Positions 24,729 to 33,220 of a DNA stretch of 64,000 bases are shown here, piece after piece (the stretch's first letter is position 1; each line of letters starts with the position of its first letter). The notes beneath the pieces were generated by a model, which saw nothing but the letters and a program-made list of their open reading frames with translations, was not told the DNA's origin and searched no databases. Source of the stretch: Phycisphaeraceae bacterium (GTDB taxonomy: Bacteria; Planctomycetota; Phycisphaerae; Phycisphaerales; UBA1924); assembly GCA_015200025.1 (NCBI GenBank), contig CP054186.1, positions 2,554,001 to 2,618,000 of the forward strand. The letters are read 5' to 3'. Position numbers and translations under genes: made by a program.

Positions 24729-25061
24729 TCAGGGCTTGTCGGATACGGTGTCCGGCGGGTGCGCAGTGGCGCGTGGCGAGGTCGCAGGCTGGCGCGGCCC
24801 CGTCAGGTTGTAAAACGCGGCGATCGTCGCCCCGGCCAGCCATCCGAAGATGAAGACGCAGAACGTTCCCGTGAGGGCCTGCGCCCACGTCTTGTCCCAT
24901 GTGAGGACGGGGCCGAAGTCGATGCCGTGGACGAGCGCGTTGGCAAAGTGCAGCGCGGCGTCTCTCGGCACGAGAGCCATGACGACGGCGCAGGCGAGGT
25001 GGAGCACGGCGAGCGTCGCGCCCAGCGCGAAGCCCAAGCGACGGGGATCAATGATGTGCAT
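24729..25061 (-). CDS. DUF5676 family membrane protein
   Basis: A 110-residue inner-membrane protein with two helices (LGFALGATLAVLHLACAVVM and GTFCVFIFGWLAGATIAAFY) and a Pro/Thr-rich tail, matching the DUF5676 pattern. The family is common in copper-resistance clusters but has no known function. Its start overlaps the end of the next small membrane-protein gene by 14 bp, so they are translationally linked. Confidence 0.8.
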   Translation of the reverse strand: MHIIDPRRLGFALGATLAVLHLACAVVMALVPRDAALHFANALVHGIDFGPVLTWDKTWAQALTGTFCVFIFGWLAGATIAAFYNLTGPRQPATSPRATAHPPDTVSDKP

Positions 25062-25302
25062 GGCTGCTCCCTCCTTCGGGCCGGGCCGGGTCGGTTGGTC
25101 GTGCAGCGTCGTGATCGGATCCGCCGCGGCGCCAGGAGAACGTGGCGGCGAGGAGATGGCACGCCAGCATGGCGGCCAGGGCGATCGGGATGACCCAGCC
25201 CTCGCGCACCCCGACGAGCGGGAGCACGAAGATCAGGAGCAGGGGCCCGAGGCAGCCCAGCAGCATCAGCCACGAGTGTTTGTGTCCGGGTCCGCAGCAC
25301 AT
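25048..25302 (-). CDS. Small membrane protein with N-terminal CCGPGHKH motif (DUF2933-like)
   Basis: An 84-residue protein starting MCCGPGHKHSW, with two membrane helices (LMLLGCLGPLLLIFVLPLVG and GWVIPIALAAMLACHLLA) and a His-rich C-terminus ending SSHAHH. Both ends could bind copper. The length and layout are like the DUF2933 proteins of copper clusters, but the match is by eye. ATG 25302 follows an AAAGGA site; a longer frame to 25350 is less likely. Confidence 0.65.
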   Translation of the reverse strand: MCCGPGHKHSWLMLLGCLGPLLLIFVLPLVGVREGWVIPIALAAMLACHLLAATFSWRRGGSDHDAARPTDPARPEGGSSHAHH

Positions 25303-25346
25303 GGTGTGTTCCTTTCTGGGTGGAGCAACAGCGATCAGGGAGCAGC

Positions 25347-26645
25347 TCAACCCTCCACGGGCTCGGCGACGGTGCCCGGCGGGTGCGCGTACCAGCCGGG
25401 GTCCTTCCCGTCTTCCAACGCGGCTCGCACCTTGACGAGCGTGAACATCCCGCCGGCGTCGATCTCGTCGAAGGGGCCCTCGGCGGCGCTGCCGATCGTG
25501 TTCGGCGGGCGGCCCATCTCCATCATGCCGGTCATGCTCGCGGGCATGGGCATGTAGCCGGGGATCCGGCGAGTAAGGCGGGCCGCGGGCCCGGCCTGAT
25601 CGACTCCGAGCAGTTGCGGCAGGTTGTGCCCCATGCCGTTCATCAGATGGTGGACCTTGTGGCAGTGGAAGGCCCAGTCACCCTCCGCGTCGGCGACGAA
25701 CTCGATATCGCGCGCCGAGCCGGTCGGTACGTTCACCGTGACCTCGGGCCACTGGCCCGCCTCAGGGATGGGGCCGCCGTCAGTACCGGTGACCTTGAAC
25801 GAGAACCCGTGCAGGTGGATCGGGTGCGCGTTGGTCGTGCTCAGGTTGCCGATGCGGATCCGGACCCGCTCGCCGAGTCGGGCGAGCATCGGCGAGGTGC
25901 CGGGGAACATCCGCCCGTTGAACGTGAACAGGTTGAAGTTGGTCATCTCCGTCGGGTCGGGCGTGGCCGAGCCGGGCCGCACGAGCCACTCGTTGAGGAG
26001 GATGGCGTAGTCGCGATCGGCGGCCCGCACCGAGGGGTCGCGCGGGTGGACCACGAACAGTCCCATGAGCCCGAGGCCCATCTGGAACATCTCGTCGAAG
26101 TGCGGGTGGTACATGTACGTGCCGTGCTGACGGAGCGTGAACTCGTACCGGAACGTCTGGCCCTCGCGGATGTGCAGCTGCGTGAGCCCGCCCACCCCGT
26201 CCATGCCGTTGGGGAGAAGGATGCCGTGCCAGTGCACGGTGGTGTGGATGCCCTTGGGCAGCTTGTTGGTCACGAGGATGCGGACGCGGTCGCCCTCGAC
26301 AGCCTCGATCATCGGGCCGGGCGATTGCCCGTTGTATCCCCAGCAGTTGACCACCACGCCGGGCGCGAACTCCCGCTGGACCGGCTCGGCCACGAGCCTG
26401 AAGACCTTCACGCCGTTGTCGAGCTCGAAGGGAAGGGTCGGCGTGTCGAGGGCGATCACGGGGCGGTACGCGCGAGCGCCGTTGACGGGCGAGGCGGGAG
26501 GGGTTGCGGGCGGGCGTGGCGTAGGCGCGGGTGTGGACGGGGTGTGGCCCTCGTGCTGCGGCTGCATCGCCGCAAGCAGAGGGGTGGCGGCGAAGGCGCC
26601 CGCGGTCGCGGTAAGCACTTGTCGGCGTGTCATGGGCTGGCTCAT
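25347..26645 (-). CDS. Multicopper oxidase
   Basis: A 432-residue exported multicopper oxidase, probably acting on Cu(I) or on electron donors in the periplasm. A Tat-like signal is visible (MTRRQVLTATAGAFAA). The copper-binding motifs appear in the usual order: HWHG at 138-141, HPH at 180-182, HPIHLHGF in the second half, and HCHKVHHLMNGM with the Cys, His and Met of the type 1 site. It contains no Met-rich insert like CueO. The next gene upstream on the strand is a TolC-type lipoprotein 46 bp away, so it belongs to a copper-detoxification operon. Confidence 0.93.
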   Translation of the reverse strand: MSQPMTRRQVLTATAGAFAATPLLAAMQPQHEGHTPSTPAPTPRPPATPPASPVNGARAYRPVIALDTPTLPFELDNGVKVFRLVAEPVQREFAPGVVVNCWGYNGQSPGPMIEAVEGDRVRILVTNKLPKGIHTTVHWHGILLPNGMDGVGGLTQLHIREGQTFRYEFTLRQHGTYMYHPHFDEMFQMGLGLMGLFVVHPRDPSVRAADRDYAILLNEWLVRPGSATPDPTEMTNFNLFTFNGRMFPGTSPMLARLGERVRIRIGNLSTTNAHPIHLHGFSFKVTGTDGGPIPEAGQWPEVTVNVPTGSARDIEFVADAEGDWAFHCHKVHHLMNGMGHNLPQLLGVDQAGPAARLTRRIPGYMPMPASMTGMMEMGRPPNTIGSAAEGPFDEIDAGGMFTLVKVRAALEDGKDPGWYAHPPGTVAEPVEG

Positions 26646-26691
26646 GGATGAGGACTCCGGTCGATTCGCGTGAGGGTCGTGGGCGCTTGGG

Positions 26692-28152
26692 TCAGGGGTG
26701 TTTCATGCCCGGCATGTCGGGCATCGCGGTTGGAGGTGGCTGGGAAGGGACACCGGCGGGGGGAGCGGCGACGGACTCCGCTTGCTCGGGGACGCGAACG
26801 CCCATTGCGCGCTCAAGCTCGGCGCGGGCGGTCCAATAGTCCTGCTCGGCTCGCGCCGCGTCGATGGCCGAGCGGGCCTCGGCGCCCTTGGCGGCGAGCA
26901 GTTCGGGATAGCCCGTGATCATGGCGTTGTGCTCGGCGAGCGCGAGCTGCCCGACCTTCCTCCGCTCGGGGATGATCACGCGCTCGTAGCGAGCGAGTAA
27001 ACGACGGGCCAACGACATCCGCTCGGCCGCGGTGCGCACCTCGGCACGGGCCGCGCCCCGGCGGGACGCCAAGCGCTCCTCCGCCTGGCGGATGAGTGCC
27101 TCCCGCCGGGCGTAGACCGCCTGGTGTTGATGGAAGATGGGGAGTTCCACGCTGAAGTGCGGTCCGGTGGCCTGGACTCCCTCACTGCTGCGTTCGGTCT
27201 CGACGCCGACGCTCCCCTTGGCGAGGAACCACTTGCGGTCGAGCTCCAACCCGAGCCGCTGCTGCTCTACCTCGCGGGCGAGCAGGGCCAGGTCGAGGCG
27301 GCGATCTAACGCCGTGGTTACCATTCCTTCGACATCAGGATCGGCCGATGGGACCGGATCGTCATTCGCGGCGATCGACCAGGGCGGGAGGCCGTCGGTC
27401 AGATCCAGGAGTCTCCCGAGTTCCTCGCGGCTGATCCGTGCGGCCGACTCGGCTTGGTCCAGGGTGATGGCCGCCTCCTCCGCGGCAAGTCGTTCCCGAG
27501 CCAGTTCGATCTCCGGGATGTGTCCTAGCGGGAACTGCTGCTCCGCGATGTCCCGAGCCGCTGCTGCGAAGTCCGCGAGGGCGCGCTGGTACTCCACCAC
27601 GCGCTGATCTGCGGCGAGCCGGTGCCAGGCGACGCGGACGCGTGTCGCCTTGTCGAGTACCGCGTCCGTGACGCGCAGCAGGGCCGCGTCGAGGTCGTTG
27701 CCCGCGATGCGCTTCCGGAGGGGCACCAGGAAGACGTCCAGCCAGAGGTCCAGACCCACGTTCCAGTTGACGCCGCTGGGCCCGCGGTCGGGGATGCGGA
27801 AGAAGCCGGCGAGATCAGGGTTGCGGAGGAGCCCCGCGTGGACGAGGTCGGCCTGGGCCACGCCGAGGTCTTCGTACACGGCTTGGAGCTCGCGCGATCT
27901 GAGCAGGGCGACCTGCACCGCGGCGTCGGCCGTGAGAGGCTGTGCGAGCAGACCGGACACGAATCCGTCGGCGTCCGCGTCTTCGGGCCCACCCAGTCGC
28001 CAGTGCACGCGCGACGCTGCCGGCCCGAGCCGCTCGACGGCGGCGGACCGGACGTCGCCGAAGCGCTCGTCGGGCCGGACGGACACGCACCCGGCCAGTG
28101 TCAAGATGCACACCGCCGACAATGCCGCGCGGGATGAACGACTGAGGATCAT
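26692..28152 (-). CDS. Outer-membrane efflux lipoprotein, TolC family (copper operon)
   Basis: A 486-residue TolC-superfamily protein with a lipoprotein signal ending LTLAGC. The helical repeats are recognisable (PLTADAAVQVALLRSRELQA in the first; the second carries a long coiled coil ending in AKGAEARSAIDAARAEQDY). The C-terminus is Pro/Met-rich and ends MPDMPGMKHP, a possible copper-binding tail. Its ATG overlaps the stop of the DUF1622 gene. No RND or adaptor gene lies in this operon, so its pump partner is elsewhere. Confidence 0.88.
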   Translation of the reverse strand: MILSRSSRAALSAVCILTLAGCVSVRPDERFGDVRSAAVERLGPAASRVHWRLGGPEDADADGFVSGLLAQPLTADAAVQVALLRSRELQAVYEDLGVAQADLVHAGLLRNPDLAGFFRIPDRGPSGVNWNVGLDLWLDVFLVPLRKRIAGNDLDAALLRVTDAVLDKATRVRVAWHRLAADQRVVEYQRALADFAAAARDIAEQQFPLGHIPEIELARERLAAEEAAITLDQAESAARISREELGRLLDLTDGLPPWSIAANDDPVPSADPDVEGMVTTALDRRLDLALLAREVEQQRLGLELDRKWFLAKGSVGVETERSSEGVQATGPHFSVELPIFHQHQAVYARREALIRQAEERLASRRGAARAEVRTAAERMSLARRLLARYERVIIPERRKVGQLALAEHNAMITGYPELLAAKGAEARSAIDAARAEQDYWTARAELERAMGVRVPEQAESVAAPPAGVPSQPPPTAMPDMPGMKHP

Positions 28153-28514
28153 GAGGAGGGCTCCGCCACTGGGATGACAGGGACGTGGTGACTAGCGGGT
28201 GTTGCCTTGCGGAGTTCGAAGGCGATGGACAGACTGAGGACGGTGCGGATCACGATCACTCCCGCGAGCAGGCCCATGCCTTCGAGCGTCGGGGTGGTCA
28301 CGGTCTTGAGGATGTCGGCGGCGATGAGGAACTCCAGGGACAGCACCAACCGTCCGGCGAGGCGGAGGCGGGCAGTCGTGACCCGACCGTCGAGATCACG
28401 AGCCATCGCAGCACGAGCGACCTCTAACACGCCCATCACGGTCGAGGCGACGATCATCACCGCGGCGATCGCCTCGATGACTCGTGATGCGGCGTTGATG
28501 GACACTTCGAGCAT
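28149..28514 (-). CDS. DUF1622 membrane protein
   Basis: A 121-residue inner-membrane protein with the family's pattern: an N-terminal helix (RVIEAIAAVMIVASTVMGVL), then ARLRLAGRLVLSLEFLIAAD and a third helix (LLAGVIVIRTVLSLSIAFEL). The function of DUF1622 is unknown. The stop overlaps the ATG of the TolC gene (ATGA), so the two are translated together. Confidence 0.85.
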   Translation of the reverse strand: MLEVSINAASRVIEAIAAVMIVASTVMGVLEVARAAMARDLDGRVTTARLRLAGRLVLSLEFLIAADILKTVTTPTLEGMGLLAGVIVIRTVLSLSIAFELRKATPASHHVPVIPVAEPSS

Positions 28515-28546
28515 GGTGGAGCCCGGACGTCATACAGGAATGCTGT

Positions 28547-28894
28547 TTATCGCCCGTCGGCGATGGGTGGCAGGCACTTGTCGCAGTCCACACCCTCCGG
28601 CGCACACTTGGCACACCGAAGCCTGAGCTTCCCGTCTTGTTCGTAGATGGATACGTCCGTCCTGCATTCGGGACACTGATGTACGCGCCGGTACTCGATG
28701 TGCCGCCAGCCACCTCCACGGTATTCGCCCCAGAGATGCACCTCCCTCTCCGCCGCGTCGTAGCACGAACGGCAAACCCGGACTCCGTCGATTACCGAGC
28801 CCGACTGACGATGCGGCGTTGTGGAGCAACCCACGGCGAGTGCCGCGAGAAGAACGAGTGAGCCCAATACCCAAATGCGAGTGTTCGAGTGCAT
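28547..28894 (-). CDS. Lipoprotein with zinc-ribbon-like cysteine pairs
   Basis: A 115-residue protein with a signal ending ALAVGC, so it is a likely lipoprotein. The mature part has cysteine pairs CRSC, CPEC, CAKC and CDKC, set as in two zinc ribbons (HQCPECRTDV and LRCAKCAPEG). An extracytoplasmic zinc-ribbon suggests metal binding. It lies between the DUF1622 gene and the cytochrome gene on the same strand. I do not recognise a named family. Confidence 0.7.
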   Translation of the reverse strand: MHSNTRIWVLGSLVLLAALAVGCSTTPHRQSGSVIDGVRVCRSCYDAAEREVHLWGEYRGGGWRHIEYRRVHQCPECRTDVSIYEQDGKLRLRCAKCAPEGVDCDKCLPPIADGR

Positions 28895-28946
28895 GTGTGA
28901 ACTCCTTTGACTCCCGATTGACGACCGCGGACAACTACGCTGGCCG

Positions 28947-29756
28947 TCAGTGGTGCTTGTACCAACCGAGCCCCTTGATGTCGTTCCACGAATTCGTCTT
29001 GTGGCAGAGGTAGCACTGGCTCACGTCCGCGCTCTCGATCCGGGCGACCTTCATCGACACCATGGAGAAGTGCTCCATGTAGTGGCTGGGCGGCGCCTGA
29101 TGGCAATGCGCGCAGTCGGTCGAGAGCGAGGACGGGTGGCGGAACTCGCGGATCGCCCACCCGCCGTCGGCCGCGCTGGTGGCGTGGCAGGAGGCGCAGC
29201 CGCTGCCCATGAGCCCCCGGTGCGGATCCTGATTGGCGTGGCACGCGTTGCAGTCGAGCGCTAGCTCGCGCGGGGTGATCCGGGCGTGCGGCACTGGTCT
29301 CGATGAGGCCACGCCGAGGGCCGCCAGGATGGAGCGGGTGTCTGCCTCGGTAAGCGAACCGCTGGACGCCGACTTCTCGGCGTGGTCGACGAGGGCTTCG
29401 TGCACCATGTCGATCGGGCGGCGCTCGCGTCCGAAGTGCTCGACGTGACACTCCGAGCACGTCCCGATGTCGGCGTGGAACCGCGTGCTCTGCTTGGCGA
29501 GAAGGCCCTCGGTCGCCGGGCCCGATGCGTGGCACGCCACGCACTTGTCGACCGTCGGTCTCTGGTGCGGCGTGTGGCACGCTTCACAGCGGTCGGCGAG
29601 GAACTCATGCTTCGATGAGATCCTGCCCGGGTTCACGAACTCGCCCCACCCGGGCACCGCGGACGTGCCCCCACGGTGTGACATCAGCGGCAGCGCCGCG
29701 GCCGCACCCAGAGCGCCGAGCGTAACGACCGCGTAGATGATCTCGATCCTCTTCAT
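28947..29756 (-). CDS. Heptaheme c-type cytochrome
   Basis: A 269-residue exported cytochrome with seven CxxCH heme sites (CEACH, CVACH, CSECH, CNACH, CASCH, CAHCH, CYLCH) and several extra His that can serve as sixth ligands. The N-terminus is a membrane anchor or signal (IIYAVVTLGALGAAAALPLM). The start at 29756 overlaps the stop of the upstream membrane protein (ATGA), implying a stable pair. This looks like a periplasmic electron-transfer module. The donor and acceptor are unknown; the island context suggests metal or nitrogen redox. Confidence 0.88.
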   Translation of the reverse strand: MKRIEIIYAVVTLGALGAAAALPLMSHRGGTSAVPGWGEFVNPGRISSKHEFLADRCEACHTPHQRPTVDKCVACHASGPATEGLLAKQSTRFHADIGTCSECHVEHFGRERRPIDMVHEALVDHAEKSASSGSLTEADTRSILAALGVASSRPVPHARITPRELALDCNACHANQDPHRGLMGSGCASCHATSAADGGWAIREFRHPSSLSTDCAHCHQAPPSHYMEHFSMVSMKVARIESADVSQCYLCHKTNSWNDIKGLGWYKHH

Positions 29757-30712
29757 GGGAGCCACCTGATCCCGAAGTACCACGCCGACCAGACATGGAT
29801 GGCCAGGAGCGCGTAGAGCACGATGGCGATGACGATGTGGCACGCGAGCCACCGGCCGAACGCGTCCTTGACGACCTCGTGGGACTTGATGGCGTACTCG
29901 AGGTCGGCCATCGACTCCGACAGCCTAATCGCTCGCTCGCGCACGCCGGGTGGACGGCCAGCGCCCGCGGCGGGATCGGCCACAAAGAAGGGGGCGGCCA
30001 GCCGCGAGAAGAACCCCGCGAACGGCCGCAGGGCCGCGGCGGCATCGGGCTCCTTGGCCAGCTCGCCGGCCGTCCGCTCGTAGGCGACGCGCATTCCGGC
30101 GAGCATCTGCTGCTGCTCGCGCGTGTCGGTGCTCAGGCGGCCCATGAGGTATCGTCCGACGAAGCCGCTCACGGCGACGATGAGCATCATCGCGGTCAGC
30201 GCGATCCCCAGCGGGCTCTCAAAGCGGTGCCCGCTGTGCAGCACGCCGAGGATCGGCCCGAGCATGCCCGCGTAGATGTGGACGGCCAGCAGGGAGCGCA
30301 TCGACACAACACGCGTCACCGGTCCCTTGAGGAACGGGATGCGTTTGCCGGCGTTGTTGATCTCCTTGACCTTCGCCTTGTCCACGCCGGAGTCGGGCTT
30401 GAGGGCCAGCGCGCCCAGCGAGCGGGCAATCGCGGCGATGGCGTCGCCCTCATCGTGGGCCGCGTCGAGGTCGCCCTTGTTCAGGGCCTCCTCGACTTCC
30501 TTGGCGCGGGATGCCATCTCCGCCACGGCCTTGGCGTAGGTGTCGGGGGCTTTGGCCGCCGGACCGTGGCTGTGTCCGTCATCTTTGTGCCCGGGTTGGG
30601 CCTTTTTGTCGTCGCCGTGACTGTGCTGGGCCAAGGCCGACGGCGCGGCCAGCGCGAGCGCAGCCCCGGCGGTGAACAGTGCGAACAGGATGGAACGTTT
30701 GGTGGTCTTCAT
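29753..30712 (-). CDS. Membrane protein, probable cytochrome b partner of the heptaheme cytochrome
   Basis: A 319-residue protein with a signal peptide (ILFALFTAGAALALAAPSAL), a His/Asp-rich stretch (HSHGDDKKAQPGHKDDGHSH), a helical periplasmic part and then three membrane helices. Helix His residues in AVHIYAGMLGPILGVLHSGH and WLACHIVIAIVLYALLAIHV could bind heme b. This layout, with translational coupling to the cytochrome c, suggests a quinol-to-cytochrome electron bridge. The ATG at 30712 has AAGGAG 7 bases upstream, which decides against a longer frame starting at 30775. No exact family match is claimed. Confidence 0.65.
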   Translation of the reverse strand: MKTTKRSILFALFTAGAALALAAPSALAQHSHGDDKKAQPGHKDDGHSHGPAAKAPDTYAKAVAEMASRAKEVEEALNKGDLDAAHDEGDAIAAIARSLGALALKPDSGVDKAKVKEINNAGKRIPFLKGPVTRVVSMRSLLAVHIYAGMLGPILGVLHSGHRFESPLGIALTAMMLIVAVSGFVGRYLMGRLSTDTREQQQMLAGMRVAYERTAGELAKEPDAAAALRPFAGFFSRLAAPFFVADPAAGAGRPPGVRERAIRLSESMADLEYAIKSHEVVKDAFGRWLACHIVIAIVLYALLAIHVWSAWYFGIRWLP

Positions 30713-30820
30713 TTCAGGACTCCTTGCAGGGGTTGTGGGAACCAACGACAGGTGCTGGAACCCGGCGGCTGACACGGCCGCTCGGGCGGGTCATCGGCCG
30801 CGAACGCCGCGGCCGGGTGG

Positions 30821-31585
30821 TTACTCGGTGGGATGCGTCGGCGCCTCCTTCCCCGCCCGCGCGGGGAACTCCACGACCGGCTCGGGCCGTGTCGCGGCGT
30901 TGCCGCCCGATGTGGCCGGGTGCGTGAGGTCCTCGAAGATGTCGTGCACGCCCCGGAAGGCATCCACGGCGACCGCGACGATCAGGTCGCACTCGGAGGC
31001 GGGCAGGGTGAGCATCTCGAGCGCGGCCTTGAAGTACGACCAGCGCTCGCGCTGGTGCTCACCGTGGGGCTCGAAGTACTCGGTGCCGGAACCCGGCCCT
31101 CCCGCCGCCGGCAAGCCCAGGGCCTTCCGCACCGCCGGGGCGATGAAGCGTCCGCCATTGGTCGAACCCTCCAGCACGTAGAACGTGCCCAGGAGCGCGA
31201 CCGCGTCGTCCTCCGCGAGGGCGCTGATCCGGCCGCAGAAGAGCCGCGTCGCCGCCAGCGGCGGATGGCCGTCCGCGTGCTCGCCCAGGGTCGCCAGGTC
31301 CGCCCGGATCGCCGGCTCGTGCAGGTATTGCTCGCGCACCACCACGGCCAGGGCTCCGTGCTTCTGGGCCCCGGCCCGCAACGCGGCGTCGAGGGTAGCG
31401 TGGACGTGCCGCATCTGCCCGAGGTAGCGGGCGTACATGGCGCGGTCGATCCGGCCCGAGACCATCGCGGCCATGAGCGGGTGCGTCTCGGCGCGGCGGT
31501 GCTCGTCGCGGGTCTCGGCCTTGAGGCGCTCGGAGAGCGGCCTTGGAACGCGGTCGGGAGCGTGGGACGTGCGGTGGTCGATCAT
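30821..31585 (-). CDS. Biliverdin-producing heme oxygenase
   Basis: A 254-residue protein of the heme oxygenase family, which opens heme to biliverdin, iron and CO. The proximal His lies in TRDEHRRAETHPLM near residue 34, and the distal helix is LLGTFYVLEGSTNGGRFIAP. The C-terminal 40 residues are an extension without clear homology. It is next to the cytochrome pair on the same strand, so heme turnover may be tied to cytochrome use. The start at 31585 gives a normal N-terminus. Confidence 0.9.
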   Translation of the reverse strand: MIDHRTSHAPDRVPRPLSERLKAETRDEHRRAETHPLMAAMVSGRIDRAMYARYLGQMRHVHATLDAALRAGAQKHGALAVVVREQYLHEPAIRADLATLGEHADGHPPLAATRLFCGRISALAEDDAVALLGTFYVLEGSTNGGRFIAPAVRKALGLPAAGGPGSGTEYFEPHGEHQRERWSYFKAALEMLTLPASECDLIVAVAVDAFRGVHDIFEDLTHPATSGGNAATRPEPVVEFPARAGKEAPTHPTE

Positions 31586-31642
31586 GGCGGATGCTCCAGC
31601 GTGCGGCGGACGGGGTGAACGGTGAGCGGGGAAACGCGCGGG

Positions 31643-32077
31643 TTACTTGGCCCGGGCCTTGGCGAGCAGTTCCTCGGCCTCGGCGACGTAGTACTCGGTG
31701 GCGGCCACATCGAACTTCGAGAACGCGCCCTTGGCGTTCGCGCCGGCGATCTTGTCGTGCAGGGCCTTGACGTGCTCCAGGTGCCGCCGGGCCGCGGCCT
31801 CGCCGCGGTCCTTGGCGAACTCGACATCGCGCTGGGCCTCGAAGCGGCGCAGCGACCAGAGGTACGAGTGCTCGACGGTCTGATGCGCGATCGGAGAGCC
31901 GTCGGCGAGGTCGTGCAGGAACATGCACGCCTTCTCGGCGGCGGCCAGCCGCGCCGCGGCGCTGGGCGGCTCGGCTCCGGGGGCGGGCGCGGATGGCTGG
32001 CCCCCCGCCTGCCCCAGCGCGATGGCGGCAGCGGCGGCGAGCAACACCACGGCGGCGGATCGGGTGACGATGGTCAT
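31643..32077 (-). CDS. Exported helical hypothetical protein
   Basis: A 144-residue protein with a signal peptide (SAAVVLLAAAAAIALGQAGG) and an all-helical mature part rich in Ala/Glu (HLEHVKALHDKIAGANAKGA). Its ribosome-binding region, AAGGAGTCCTGA before the ATG, is identical to that of the gene starting at 30712, suggesting shared translational control. It has His residues but no heme motif. The function is unknown; it probably belongs to the cytochrome/heme oxygenase operon. Confidence 0.65.
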   Translation of the reverse strand: MTIVTRSAAVVLLAAAAAIALGQAGGQPSAPAPGAEPPSAAARLAAAEKACMFLHDLADGSPIAHQTVEHSYLWSLRRFEAQRDVEFAKDRGEAAARRHLEHVKALHDKIAGANAKGAFSKFDVAATEYYVAEAEELLAKARAK

Positions 32078-32249
32078 GTCAGGACTCCTTGGAAAGATGG
32101 ACGGACGGACAAACGTCATTCGCGCAGCGACCGGCGACACACCGGCCCGCGCGGGGCCGAGGGACGGGGACACGGGCATTCACCACCGAGGCGGGGAGAC
32201 ATGGAGCGGGGCCGAGGGCATGGACGTGGGGATCGCGGGGGTGCGCGCC

Positions 32250-32459
32250 GGGACCGCGCGGTTGGCTGGGGCGGTCGTCCCACCGCGTGGGACGGGCGTC
32301 CGGTTGAGCGGGACGGGCGTGCGGGTGATGTGTACGGGCGTGCCAGCAACCAGGACGGGCGTTCGATTGAAGTGGCCGGTCGTTCCGGTCGATGGAACGG
32401 GCGTCCGATTGGCTTGCACGGGCGTGCGGGCGGCCCGCGCGAGCGTGAAGGCCGTGCGG
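32250..32459. repeat. 21-bp periodic repeat array B
   Basis: At least eight units with an exact 21-bp period. ACGGGCGT cores start at 32292, 32313, 32334, 32355, 32397 and 32418; variants occur at 32271, 32376 and 32439, and a weak one at 32250. Spacers differ. It lies in the 445-bp gap between divergent genes (start 32077 minus, start 32523 plus), which holds no other feature I can see. It is of the same type as array A at 23922-24161, 8 kb away. Confidence 0.8.
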
Positions 32460-32522
32460 AAGGCCGCGTGCCTTCATTTGGCCATTTGGCCATTTGAGCC
32501 TTTGGCCCTTTGGAGTCCTCTT

Positions 32523-33197
32523 ATGCCCGAACAGCGCATCCCAAGAGCCGACGGCGACTTCGCCGCGTACGCGAATCACTACTACGCCGCCGTGGAGAAG
32601 TTCTGGTCCGTGCAGGGGCTGGATGAGAGCGACCTCAAGCCGCTCAAGGAGGCCCTGAGCGCGTGGAACGCGGCCTACCCCAAGCACGTCGCCGCGCAGA
32701 ACGCGGCGGAGGCGGCCCGGCAGAGCAAGGACGCGGCCAAGCGCGAACTCGAGCGGCAGATCCGGCCCGTCTCCGCCTTCGTGCAGAGTTACCCCAAGAC
32801 CACCGACGCCGACCGCGCGACGATCGGCATCAGCGTGCGAGACACCGGCGGCCCTCCCACGCCCGCGCCCACCTCGCGCCCGCTCGTGCTCATCGACAGC
32901 GGCAACCGCCTCACGCACCGCCTGCGCCTGGTGGACGAGTCCACGCCCACGCGCAGCGCCCGCCCGCGCGGCACGCTCGGCGCCGAGGTCTACGTCGCGC
33001 TGGTCCCGCCCCGCGAAACCCCGCCCGCCGACTTCGCCGCGTACAAGTTCGTCCGCACCGTCACTCGTGGGGGAGCGGAAGTCTCGTTCCCCAGCGAGCA
33101 GGGCGGATTGAGCGCGGCGTACCTCGTCCGCTGGGTCTCCGCCACCGGCGAGCCGGGGCCGTGGAGTGAGACCGTCACGGCCACCGTCGCGGCGTAG
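32523..33197 (+). CDS. Hypothetical protein with FN3-like C-terminus
   Basis: A 224-residue protein without a signal peptide. The first half is helical (EALSAWNAAYPKHVAAQN, then AKRELERQIRPVSAFVQSY) and the second half is strand-rich, ending YLVRWVSATGEPGPWSETVT as in a fibronectin type III strand. It is a type of hypothetical often seen in planctomycetes. Partial copies of its last 80 bases lie at 34420-34492 and 35745-35822, behind unrelated genes. The function is unknown. Confidence 0.65.
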   Translation: MPEQRIPRADGDFAAYANHYYAAVEKFWSVQGLDESDLKPLKEALSAWNAAYPKHVAAQNAAEAARQSKDAAKRELERQIRPVSAFVQSYPKTTDADRATIGISVRDTGGPPTPAPTSRPLVLIDSGNRLTHRLRLVDESTPTRSARPRGTLGAEVYVALVPPRETPPADFAAYKFVRTVTRGGAEVSFPSEQGGLSAAYLVRWVSATGEPGPWSETVTATVAA

Positions 33198-33220
33198 GGA
33201 CGCGGGGCGCGTGCGCCGGG

